Part shown: positions 1 through 12,900 of the stretch, piece by piece
Position numbering within the stretch: the stretch's first letter is position 1
Layout of the letters: the number at the start of each line of letters is the position of its first letter
Source of the DNA: Epiperipatus broadwayi
Taxonomy: Eukaryota > Onychophora > Udeonychophora > Euonychophora > Peripatidae
Assembly (NCBI GenBank): GCA_028023455.1
Contig: JAQFVV010000158.1
Location: 1,238,001 to 1,302,000, forward strand
Reading direction: 5' to 3'
Length of the DNA: 64,000 bases
Program-made: the position numbers and the translations under genes
The notes under the pieces: generated by a model
The model's input: the letters and a program-made list of their open reading frames with translations, nothing else
Database searches by the model: none
What the model was told of the DNA's origin: nothing

Positions 1-813
1 AGTTATTTGCTGTATCCCCAGCTGCAGCTGAGTGGATTGCAAATCTGAATAATTATTTTAAAAATAAAAACAACCGACTAATTAATATTAGATCCTTTAT
101 TGGTACATAATAAATTACAAACAAACAACAATTATGAGTAATTGGTTAATATTCCCTCCACCAAACCAATATATATATATATATAAAACATACGTCCAAT
201 TGCATTACAATTCAATCACCCCTCAGTCTATAGTAGTAAAATAAAACCCTGTACCCTCACTGGGTAGCGAGCTTATAGACCCTCAGAGAGCCGCTTAGGT
301 CAAATTATATTAAGACTCGTGTGGTCTGCTTTTACTCTAGTTTGCTGGATTCACCTACAGGCGTTAAGAACCTGGGATCGCAGTCCGAAAAGGAACAGCA
401 CTCAGGAAAAAACCTGGGAACCAGACATCGAGTTATTTTCCTGCCCTTTTATGTCCATGTTCGAAATCCCACTCTCGTCTCTTCTTTTCTGGAGTATTAA
501 TACATTTTTTTCCCATGTGTGCAAAACGGATTCATTTGGCTATACATTCTTTTGATAATCGGGTCTGTTAACCCAACCCATCCTTAATTATTTAATTTAG
601 CTAATAATTTGGCGTTACTATTTGTAGTGTATACAGTTTGATTTAATTACTCTTTATTCCATTTTACTTATTTTGAACCCTATATACATTCCTCGCCCCC
701 CCCCCCCATTTATATAACTACTAAATATTTATTAGTTAATGTGTGTGCATTTACTGGCTCTATTTACAAATATATACAACAATTTCAATAATAAATCCAA
801 TGACATTATTTAC
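1..813. other. SMC4 intron, left edge
   Basis: Intronic sequence downstream of the last visible SMC4 exon. It holds a short TA microsatellite (about 170-185), a GC-richer stretch at 240-560 that looks like an old repeat but shows no coding motif, and a run of C at about 697-706. Nothing here is recognisable as a gene. Confidence 0.6.
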
Positions 814-964
814 CTTTAATTTCTCTGTTTCCAAAGATTTCTCAAGTTTCTTAGCTTTAGCCTGAATATACTTCAAATCTTCCTGACATTTAGCATCTTG
901 TTTTTCATAATTCGTAAATTGTGCTTTACATTCATCACACTGTTTAACCAAATTTTCATAAGTT
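814..964 (-). CDS. SMC4: SMC4 exon, coiled coil (last in window)
   Basis: 151 nt between a TTTGCAG acceptor and a GTAAATA donor. One base completes Lys, then 50 codons including TYENLVKQCDECKAQFTNYE and IQAKAKKLEKSLETEKLK. The AKKLEK.L block matches the SMC4 first coiled coil. The exon ends in phase 0, and the gene continues beyond the left edge of the window towards the hinge. Confidence 0.92.
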
Positions 965-3900
965 CTGCAAAGAAACTTATTGAAAGTCATGTTGCAAAGT
1001 TATTTCTTGAATCAAAAAGGAAAAAAAAGAAAAAAAAATCCAATTAATACTTTCAAGTGATCAATAATATATTTATATTTACAACACCTACATTTAGACA
1101 CGTACACAAAAAAATATAAAAGCTCCCGTAGGTATTAAATCATTTAATCTGATATTTTATTATTTTTAGATCATGATTTATAAGATTAAAAGAATAAAAA
1201 AGGCAAATAATATGTTATAAATTGATTAAATATCAACTAAGGGAGCATATGAATATAAAAATACGATTAAGATATCTGTCACTTGCTTTTACTGTTCAAT
1301 AGCCTGACAGTGTGTGAATAATGGCAGATAAGCAGAATGCCCCTGGATAATTTCCGAGTGAGGGAAAAAAAAGAAAAATATATTGCAAAATAACAGAACT
1401 GCTACTGTGGTGCTCAAATATTACTTAAGCTTATAAATAACCAATGATTGAATTTTTTGTCAGACAAAATGGTGATATGTGAAGCAGGGAGATTAATTTT
1501 AATAATAACTGATATGTATATTTTGAATTACCATTAAATGATATTCCTCAAATAATTGACTTAATGATCACTATAATTGACCACTTAAGCTGAAGATTAC
1601 TTATTCAACCTTGGATAGAGTAAAAGAGATATCTCTAGAGTAATCTTGCTTAATATGAAGTCATCTTAACACCTATTGTTGCTTTCTACTGTTTCTTGAG
1701 CAGAAGAATAAAAAAATAAAAGTTTTTTATAATATTTAGGCATAAAATAGCTTTTTTTTTTCCAAAAAAAAAAAAAATTATAAAAATCATAAACTATTAG
1801 TGAAAAATATCATCATTAGTAGAAAGACAATGCTGATAAAAAATAATTATTTATGCAATATTATTGATAAATTTTTTCAAAATAATTGAGTGATATCCCC
1901 TCCCCCCTTCTACAACTTTCTTCAAAATTTGCATACAATGTAAAAAATAAAATAAAATTGTACTTGATTTTAAAATTGATAAAGAATTACGCTCTGAATG
2001 TAAATATGTAGATGCATTAAAGCCAAAACAAGCATTTTAAATAGCTATGTATATTACAGCATTGTGATATAATTTATAAATTCAATTTCTTTACATGCTT
2101 AAATGTTAAATTCAGTGTCTGAATGCAAGTTGAAATAAGTATGCAGCAGTATCTATAAATACCAGATAAAATGTGATCAGTGATGTTAATAGTTTGTCGT
2201 TGCATGTCATTTCTTTATTTTACTATCTTATATTTAGGATTATAAACTTTAACTCAACAACATACTTTTTTTACTTTCACTATATCTGTGCCACTTATTG
2301 TAATTATTAAATTTTAAATAAATGGCATAGATATAGTAAGAGAGAGAAAAAAAATGCTGATGAGATAACACTGAGTAAGCTAAGTCATGTAATAGAATTG
2401 TGATATTTATTGGTTTTATTCTTTAGTTCAAATTATAATATATATATATTGTACCGGACAAAAGATCTTTGATTCGCACATACTGACCACATGGGTGCCA
2501 CTAGTCCGAAAATCGGAACTAGACATTTATTTTAAGGGTGGACAGGATATGCGAACCTGAATGCGCCGGACTAAACTCAGAGAGAAACAAGATATCTTAA
2601 ATATTGTTTAGACAGTTAAGAAATAAAAGTACCAAGACAAACGTCAGCTAAATAAATTTAAACAATTTATTAATTTTATTAAAAGTTGGACAATAGAGTA
2701 AAGACGTCTAGCCACGAATACAAAAGTGACTTATATTAACATATGCATATTGTAACAGTCAGAAAACATGTGACTCATTAACATAGTGCAGAATTCGACC
2801 ACCACATAGAACTGCAGCACCATCTAGGTAGCGAAGCCACCCGTAGTACTAAGTTCGAACATAGTTTATCGGTTCCACAATACAATCTATGAAACAACGC
2901 ATCTGATGCGACATTAGTAAACATTTCTTTAGGCACAGTGGTCAGGGATATGCAAGAGATTCATGATTTTATTTTCGAGTTAGCCAATAATCAAACTAAT
3001 ATTAATTAAACATTCATATTTACATAATCGAGGAAATATTATAAAGAATGGGTATCGAATAAATAAAACGTAACTGCAAACGTATAGTTTAAAATTATTT
3101 ATTGAAACATTAGGAAATATTATAAAGAATGGGTATCGAATAAATAAAACGTAACTGCAAACGTATAGTTTAAAATTATTTATTGAAACATTTTAATAAA
3201 AAAAATCATTTACTAATAATATTTTATAGATTTAAAGTTTCAGTAGCGGGATTTGCAATACTATTATATATTAAAGAATACATTTATTTATTTAGACATA
3301 TTTTATATTTAAGACCTCAGTAGCGGTATTTCCGATACTGTAATGTTTACAAAAGAAAGACATTTATTTGAAGGCGTAATCTAGCTACCTAAATTCTCGA
3401 GCAAGTATTTCTAAGGTATGCCTTGAGGTATTTATACCTTTGCAATGCAAGAGTCTAAAGTAAAATTTATAAGAGTAGCGGCGGACATATATTTATTTAA
3501 TTAAAATATTTACTAACAACTAAGGGCAAACATTTATTTGAGAGTGAATTATGAAGATAATGCAGGGGCAGAGTGATACCTAGAATAATAAAGTTAGTTA
3601 AAGAAAACACGTGGTACGCTAGAAAGGCGATATGGAATGGCAGTATATTGAAACGGCAAAGCCGTGAATGAGTTTATAAGAATGACGGGCTGGCGTTTGC
3701 CATCGGCCCAAAGAAGTAAGGTGTCATATAAGCATAACCAGGGACAAGCGGTTCGTGCCGAAATTGCCTGCTGGCTGCATGACGGTTGTCAAGCCCTACG
3801 GGAGCATTTATTATGTCCGCTTGTGTAGGACGACTGGGGTTAATTTCAACCCTATAGAATCCGGAATATTCACGGCTTGTAATGGGTCATCGCGTCTCTA

Positions 3901-6900
3901 AACATAACACATGTATAATGTACAGGCAATCCTGTCAAGACTTAAATATATTTTCTAACTCGGCCCTACATTATCAACATTTAATAAAGAACGTTGGCGA
4001 CTCTCAAAGAAATGCAAATTTTATGGAATTATTAATTAAGATTTAATAAATATAAAACATATATAAACTAGGTGATTATTACAACTAATACGCCAGCCAT
4101 TTGCGAAGTAGTAGACCCCTGCATTACAATAAATGAAGCATTGAATGCGTGTCGATTTATATGAAAATTAACTTATTTATGAAAGTAAATATTAATGAAA
4201 ATTTGACACGCATTCACTGTTTCAAGCGATCATAGATTTAAACTTAGAAAATTATGAGCATGCGATAATTATATGATAAAATGTAGATTTTAGAAATACG
4301 TACCCAAGAAAGATAGAGTGAGGTAAGCTAGATTATTAGAAAAATTTACACAATAAATTAATTATTAAATTTTAGTTTTACAAATGATAATTTTACATTT
4401 TATAAGTTATATAAGTAGTATGAAGAATGAGCTATAGCATATTAGTATAGTACTCTAGAGAATTTGAACACAGGTACCTGTTTTATGAGAAGTTTTCCGA
4501 TTCCATTGGTTAGTAGCAAATTGTTCATGATTAGCAGTTCTTTCATGTGGTTCATTTAATTTAACAGCAGCAGCAGCTTTCTCATTATTTTAGGCAGCAG
4601 ATCTTCGTGGTTGAATTTATGAAGGCAATGGAAGGTTTGGCATCCGATAGGCCATCTCCAGATGGAGAATAGTCTGGGCGCTTTTACTCGGTCATACCGT
4701 GGCAGGAAAAATTTATTTAATATCTTGGAGACTCTCAACTGATTGAGAGCACAACTCAAGTTAAAGTGCCAAGTTTCTAATAATTCTAAAATGGCCTCTT
4801 TTCTTATATTTTTAGATTCCACTTAATCTGCCCTGCAGATAATCAATGCATTTTTGTTAATTCTAATTAGAGAAAACTGTCGTTCTATTGTTTACGTTTA
4901 GATTTTACATTTGGTTTTTGCATTTAGATTTTAGGGAATTTTTCTTTTTAATTAATCTATTATCTCTCACCGACCGATGCTTTTAAAATTTCAAAGACAA
5001 AAAGGGAACATACGATTATTTTTACTTTTAATTAAATATTACATCAGATTTCTAAAATTATTATTAAATGAAATTTAAACAAAGCAATAAATAACGAACT
5101 TTATAATCCAAAATAAATGATTAAAATTATACAAAATTATATAACTAAAAGAAATCTAAATTATATTATTTATCTTTATTTATTACCTTAAATTTGAGAT
5201 CGAAATGTGTGCGTGTTTATGTTGAATTCTACATATATCTATACATTTTTAATATTGCTACACACACAATTTGATACCAAAAAGTTTAAATTTGGGTAGG
5301 ATAGACCGGTGAGTGAGAGATGATAGAAAAAGGTGAAACTTAAGATTCGAATACAAATCTTACTGTTTCAATATTTACCAGAGAGTGCACATGAGTACAG
5401 CAAACACGAAAACATTAAACATTTTGACAGCAACATTCTCTCACCTAAAAATATAATAAATGGGTAGGATATTAACTTCCTGCTGGCAATTTATAAAATT
5501 ACAAAAAAACAACTCTAGCTTCCTGATTCAGAGATATTAAAACAGTTATGATCTTGTAGGAAATCAACGAAACCAGCGCGGACGATAGATCAGTAGCATT
5601 CTAACTACCGACGTTATAACGCCGCAGGACTGCTGCGCGTAATACTACTTTTAAAGCAAACGTGGTTGATTTCACATATAAGACAGCAAAAGATATTTGA
5701 TTACAATCTTACGTAATCCAAAAAGAAATGACTACTTTCAGAAAACTCGAAGAAATAATTTGATAAATAGCCAGCAAAAAGATTTTGTTGTTTGCAAAAA
5801 GCACGAACCAAACGTGTTTAAAAATTCATTATTTTACAACAACTAAAAGCCAGTGAGTAAATAAAAACTATGAAAACTGCCAAAGCATTTTGCAATAGTT
5901 AATGAAATCATTAGGCATATATTAAACATATAAAATACAATCTCTCAATGCACCCCCTGATAAATGAAAATTGAAAACAAACTTGGAATCTTAAAACTAA
6001 GAGTCCAAGACACACTTTAAATACTAGAAAAAGTACATACAGATAATAAATAATTAAAAATAATTGATACAACTTTAAAATATACTTATCATTAGATTGA
6101 GCGGTGATTTAATTAAACGCAATTTATTTACCCTGGCTAGAATAAAAAAAAGTTTATCTTACGATAAGGCAGAGTTCTAGTAATTTTCTGAGGAGTGCGC
6201 ACTTTTAATCATAGTTCATCTTTCAGGCGACTTCTCTTTATGAGGCAAGTGTCGAGGCAAATTGGGGATCCGGCTTAGGTTAGAGTTTTATGGCATCATG
6301 AAAGAACAGCCTAGAGCCCGAGGCTCGTCCTTATTTAAATTAGCAATGCATCTTATTGCTTCCAATGTGTATAATAGCATTTGTTGACATCATGAAGGTG
6401 AATTTGAAAAATCTCTTAAATGTTCAAACTGCGATTAATATGAAGTTCACAGATTAATCAGAATGGCTCTTAGAAATCAGAAGCTGAACCACTCGCTCTT
6501 AAAAACCTCTTTAGTCTCTCATCATAGCAACCACCTCTTTTGAATCCTGAATCTCTCTATCTTAAATTGGCGGGCTATCCTTGCCTCCCTACATTTCCCG
6601 CGAAAAACTTTCCTTAGTATCTAATTCAATATCTCAGGCAGGGCAAATATTAATTTCCCGCTCAATCCAATTTAAGAATTCCAACCAGGGATTATTGTAA
6701 CCAAAATAACAAATACAAAACTAAATCTCCACTTTTAGAATTAACTTTAAAAATGATAAAAATAAGCAACAGAAATGTAATCACACGTTTGCTAATTTTT
6801 TAATTAAATGGATTAAAAACAAGCAGTGAAAGTAAACTATTTTAAAATAAATCAATTCTATAAACAAAATTAAAATGCCCTATTTAAATAATCGAGTATA

Positions 6901-9900
6901 TATTTAAATACACGTACACTTTTTTTTTACTAATAATAAAAATTTTTAACGACATTTAATGAAAATTAAGTTGTTTTTCCTTTTTTAAATTTTAGTAATA
7001 AAACAACTGAATCGGACCAATCCGGTTCAATATATATATATATATTAAAAATATTGTATTGGGGCAGTCACTCTAACACTAGTTATTCAATAATGTTATA
7101 ACTTTATTACACATATCTTGAATTTGTTTTATAAATTTTTTGTATTTTGAACTCATGTAATAAAAATTTATTAAAGATTGATCTAAAATTGAGAAATTTA
7201 ACAACAACTGAATTTATATATTTTCATTTTCACAATTCAATTGATATCTATTCTTGACTTGAGAATAGCTTAGATAAACAACCTATATAGTTCAGAGTTC
7301 TATTTCCATTTTCACTTTGATGATTAAATTATTTATTATAATCCTTGACATATCTTAATGAAATAAGATTGAATTTGAGATATAAAATATATTGTTAAGA
7401 TGGTAAACCAATGATGATCAAGTAATATCTGTGGCCATAGTAACCTATTGCTTAAAGTATCCCAAAGAACTTAGGCAGAGCACTTACTTTTCATACATCA
7501 TTGTTCTTGAACAGCAATTTAATAAAACTGTGTTTGAAGAACTTAATAATCAACACAACCATATGATAATTTCTTTAAGATAAAGGATAATTTGCATATC
7601 AATTCTGTATTCTAAATCTTTTAGCTCTATAATATTGAAAATCACAATTTTAAAGACATTCATTTCTTACTAATAAGCATATACATGATCCTTTCTTACT
7701 GACTTCTTTTAACACGATTCAAATATGATCATATTTGCATTTATTCAACATATTCCCATGTTACTGTTATATGATTTGACATTCAAGTTACATTTTTCAC
7801 TTTATAGAATTTACATTTATTAGTAATCATCTAAAAGTTAATAACTTAACTAACAGATTTGTTTCTTATATTAGAATGTAAATTTTTTCTTAAAGCAGTT
7901 AAGCATATCCTTACAGAAGATGAAAAGACAATGCTCTCATCTATTCTTTTAATAATCAACTGCTTTAATTTATTGCAAATAAAATTTTATGCCCTAGCTA
8001 CAAACTGAGATATATATATATAACATGATATTCCCTGCTTTTAAATTGCTCTTTCATTTCTCTTCCCAAACTTTGAAAGAATTTTTACAGTATAAAGAAG
8101 TCAAGAGTTTCTGCTGAACTTTTGATGAGCTCTGTACACACTCGTGCATAATTATACTTACTTATATATTTTTTTATGGTTTTGATTTTGTTCTTTCTTT
8201 TTTGAAAGAATTTCTTCTAAAACAGTTTCTGATTCAGTCATACTGTCTTTGATTTCTTTCCATTTTTCCATAGCTTGTTTTTCATTTTCTTTACAATCTA
8301 ACCTATAATAAGATAATAAAAGTTATAACCCAATTTTAAATTAATCAAAGTATCACAAGAATATTTATTAGAAATATATACTCTTATTCTTCTTCTCCTT
8401 TACTTTCTTTGCATTTCTTCATATATATTGCTTACAATAACTTCCCTCATATACACTTCAATGCAAAAATTTTTTTTAATAAAACTCCTTTATTTTCTTG
8501 ATAGTTTCGACTGGCCAGCAGTCTTCATCAGAGCTAAAATATTTGAATGATATAAATACATAACCATTACTTCATATATACACCTGGGCCTCGTTTTATG
8601 CAGATTATTTTAATGCTATTTTGAAGTTATGCGATTCATGTTTCTTCTTAATAGCTTTCATATTTCACTATATTTATTAGATATCAAGAAATTTAAATTA
8701 TTAATAACTTATTTTGACTTGAAATACTTTTTTTTCCAAAAATATAACATTATATTCACAGCTAACGAGAATATGGCCTGAAGCTGTATTTAAAACTTAG
8801 CTTCTAAGCAAATAACCTATTTATACTAATGAGTAAATAATAATAATAGATTTATACTTGCATATAAAAATATCGCAATAAATATTCAAAAAATTTAAAC
8901 TTTTAAAACGTATTTCGTTATATATAACAGAAATAAATAATCTTTTAGAATTTTAAAATAAAAAATGAAGATTTTATAAACTGAAAATAATCTTTCTAAT
9001 GATAATGTATAATCTTTTTGTTTTGATTGCAATCCCATTTTTTTAATATAGAAACAGAAAACCATTAACACAGTACAAGACTGAAAGTGGTGCTAGTTGT
9101 ACATCACATCACGAATAAAAATAAAATGGCTAACAGGTTTCTCTGGGCATAATTGCTGAGAGATTCTTGATTTTGTTTAAGGAGAAGCCACAATACATCA
9201 CATCACATCGAATCTGATTTCTTACCGGTTTACAAAAAATTTATCTTGTATAAATTTTTTTCAAATATTTAAATTTTTTTATTAGTCATAACTTTATTTG
9301 CTTATTTTTTTAATGCGAATTTTAAAGTAATTTTTCCTTGTTGCTTTACTTTTATGCGAATTCTGAAAATTACAGTACCTATCCCCCGTTTTTCAAGGTA
9401 AATTAAGTCTATTTTTGTGCGATTTTTTTTAATGCAGGTTTTCTGTGGAACCTATCTACTGCATAAAATGTCTACCCAGGTGTATATAAAATACATACAT
9501 ATTGAACCGGGTGGAAGTAGGTAATAAAAAGAAAAATGAGATTAAGAGAGAAGAATAATTTTAATAAAATATTGTGAAAAAACAAATTGTTTTGTTTCTT
9601 TAATAAAAATAAATAGATACTAATCGGTAGGCCAGGCCAGCTGCTTGGTGGCATTGTTTCTCTGCTAAAAACACACAATTATATCGATCCGGGGCCGATT
9701 ATTTTTAAAATATTTTTACATTTTCTCAGACTTTTATTAAAAACATTTTCCCAATTTGTCCGACTTTTATTAAAATATTTTTATATTTTCTCCGCCTTTT
9801 TTAAAAATATTTTGACATTTGATATGACTTTTTTACTAATATTTTGACATTCTTGAAAATAATTTAAGATAGAACATTTTATTAAAATATTTGGACATTT

Positions 9901-12900
9901 TCTTTTCAAAAATGACAAAATAAACATCGCGTAATACAAATCAAGCCAAAAAAAAAATCGCAGTATAGTCATCGTATTTTTAAAAAAAAAAAAAACGAAA
10001 GTTGAAAAAGTCAAAAGTTTTGATTTTATTTTAATTTTTTTGGGGGAGATGGGGAAAAATACTTTGTCGTCACTGAGACAAAAGATAAAAACAAGTTATT
10101 TTTGGTTTGTTTTTATTTTTAAAAAAAGGTAATAAAAATTGGTTTCAAAAAGCAAAGTTTTAGTATATCAGCAGTATACAAATAAAGGCAAAACAAAAAT
10201 CGCTATATAGCCAAAAAAAAAAAAGTCGCCGTATTTTTTCCAAAAAAAAACGAAAGTTAAAAAGGTCAAAAGTTTTGATTTTATTGGGGGGGGGGGGCAA
10301 CTAATTTATCGTCAGTGATCAAACCAAGCTTATGATTTCCAAAACTAAGTGCAACCTCAGACATTTTATTTGTCGTAATTTACGTGATCTTTTGCGTGAA
10401 TTCTGGGAAAAGGTGTTCGGCTATCATCTTTTGCAATTTTTTTTCATCTTCCAAAATTTGTAGGGAAGCTTGGCAATGGTCTTACAATTATTAGTATCAA
10501 ATACTATGTCGGTTAGGAAAAAAGATCTTAATTCGAAAGTATATTGCAACAATTGTGGCTAGTTGAATTCCCTACAGCCTCACGTCATATGATAGCCATC
10601 TGTTAAGCATGCGTATTTGTATAGTGTTGCAAAGCACATTAGTGGGCTGTAATATTTGCACACAATGCTATATATATGCCTGCAGCAGCTAATATGAATA
10701 GACTGTTCTATAGGCCATATATTTCTCAGCAAAAGCAGAGAAATATTGGACCATAAAATCGGCATATTTCTTTTTTTTTTTGCAGAGAAACAACACCATC
10801 AAGTGGCTGACGTGGCCTCTGCAAAAGCACAGAAATATTGGGCAGTGTAAACGGCATATTTCTGTGTTTTTAGCAGAGAAACAATGCCACCAAGCGGCTG
10901 GCCTGGCCTACCGATTAATACCAAAAAATATTCAAAAATTATTTATTATACCTTGATCTACTCCAGCTACATTTTGAGTATTGCATCACACCAGCTCTTC
11001 AGGCAGAGAAGCATAATACCAAAGGTACTTGTAGCCAGGCCGAAGTTATACAAGATAATTTACAGCCACCTTTCCAGGCTACAGAACTTCTGGGCTGCTA
11101 TATTCAACCCCTGCCCTTCAAGGCACTTTATTTCTTTTGAAGTAAACTTCAGGCGCCAGCTAATTACATAAAGTAATTAAAATGCCCTGAATGATGGCTA
11201 CTAATTCAGCACCTGATTTATCCCAAATAGCTCCGTCATGAAATTACCAAAAATAAAATTAAATGACTATCCGGTAAATTATTTAAGAGAATTATTTACT
11301 AGTGATATAACCAGAAAAGAACTACTCAACACTAATTAGCAGACAATGTTTATTGCATTATATTGTAAATAAATTTGTTATTAGAAATTTATAAGCTAAA
11401 TAACAAATTTATCAGCTAAATTTATCTCCCTTTGATAAATAATATAATTGCCACACACACACATATATTCCATAAATTATAACAATAAATGATATTAATT
11501 CCATACACCCAAATACTTAAAAATGAATCATATAATTAATATACATATGACTGCATATACACATTTGGAATTATAAATAGTAATTATTTGGAAAACTTTG
11601 CGAACATTTGGCTAACACTGGGAAGCAGATATACATGCACATACATAGTTCATCTATATGCTGAATATCTGGACACTCAAAGATTGCTACTGCTACTATT
11701 GTTCATAAAGTTAGTATTAGTCTATGAATGGGAATAAGAAATTTATATTACCTAGGATTTTGGACACATTGTACTCCGAGATGCCAACCGGTTGGATTTC
11801 TGGATTTTGATAGTTTTGGTCGTGGCTTCCGGTTGCTTCTTATGTTCAGGCAGATACATATTCTTGGCGGTTCAGATTCTTAGACAGGCATCACTTCTAA
11901 CAAGCGGATTGCTGGTGCTTTTGCAGACAGAAACTAGAGTTTGGCTGATGCTTCAATGACTACTTAGCATGGCATGATCTTAATACAGTGACAAGTTGAG
12001 AGAATAAGAGTCTGCATGAAAAGAACTGAAAAAAAAAACTGAGTGCGTCGAATTTTCAATCCTATTTATGTCGCTGCCTCGTTTGTTGTTAGCTGTTAAT
12101 TAAATTTTTTCCGCATCAGTTTAATTAAATTAAATTTTGTTAATTATTTGGCACTGTCTCTTAATTCGCATGCTTGCTTAGATCAATCTATCTTTGGATA
12201 AGATACAGTTTTTTAATTATTCCCATTGTTTATGTTTGTAGCAATTTATAAATACTAATTCGTATTCTTTATTTATTGGACAAGCAATCTTTGAGTGAAT
12301 TTTAAATTTGATTATAAGCTTTCCTTCATTTATTTAAATTTAACTTTTCCTTTAACATGCACACATCCCTCATTCTTAAATAAATGGAGAGATATTTTTC
12401 TTAGTTTTTTTTTTTTAAGATTTCTTTTTTTTTTTTTTTTATAGTTTAATTTTTGCTAAATTAGATTCCCACTCACCACGAATTACTCTTTCATTTCTAA
12501 AACTTTATAAATCATGTGTTTTGTCTTTTGGCAAACCGTGTTTTGTTTTAAAAAAAAAAAATTTTTCAAACTTTTACATTAAACTTCTCTTTATTAAACT
12601 TTTAATTATTTCTTTCAACGAAATTTACCTCAATCATTTATTGATAATGGTTCCGTAGTGTTTTTATCTCTTTAAAAAATATTTTCTCTTTTTTTAAATC
12701 TTTAAGCTGCTTATAAATTATTTTTATCATAATTTTTTAATAAAAATTACAGACATGTAATGCTGTTCATTAGCGATACAATATGTATATCAAAATATAT
12801 ATATACATATATCCCTTAAACATATATATATAGTTCCACATACACCCATACACATATATATAAAATCTATACATATATAGTATAATGGGACGATCCTTTT

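Noticed and set aside
2350-2380. CTGATGAGATAACACTGAGT as a hammerhead
   Set aside because: No GAAA box and no stems.
4556-4822. 88-codon minus-strand ORF in the large noncoding element
   Set aside because: Length is near chance for this window and no family motif is visible.
8440-8570. Minus-strand CTGATGA ... GAAAC as a true hammerhead ribozyme
   Set aside because: The core words and a stem II are present, but after GAAA there is no stem III palindrome or partner and no stem I pairing. Kept only as a PLE-like 3' motif.
10884-11171. 95-codon plus-strand ORF
   Set aside because: It begins inside the foldback arm and shows no recognisable domain. Likely chance in a GC-richer repeat.
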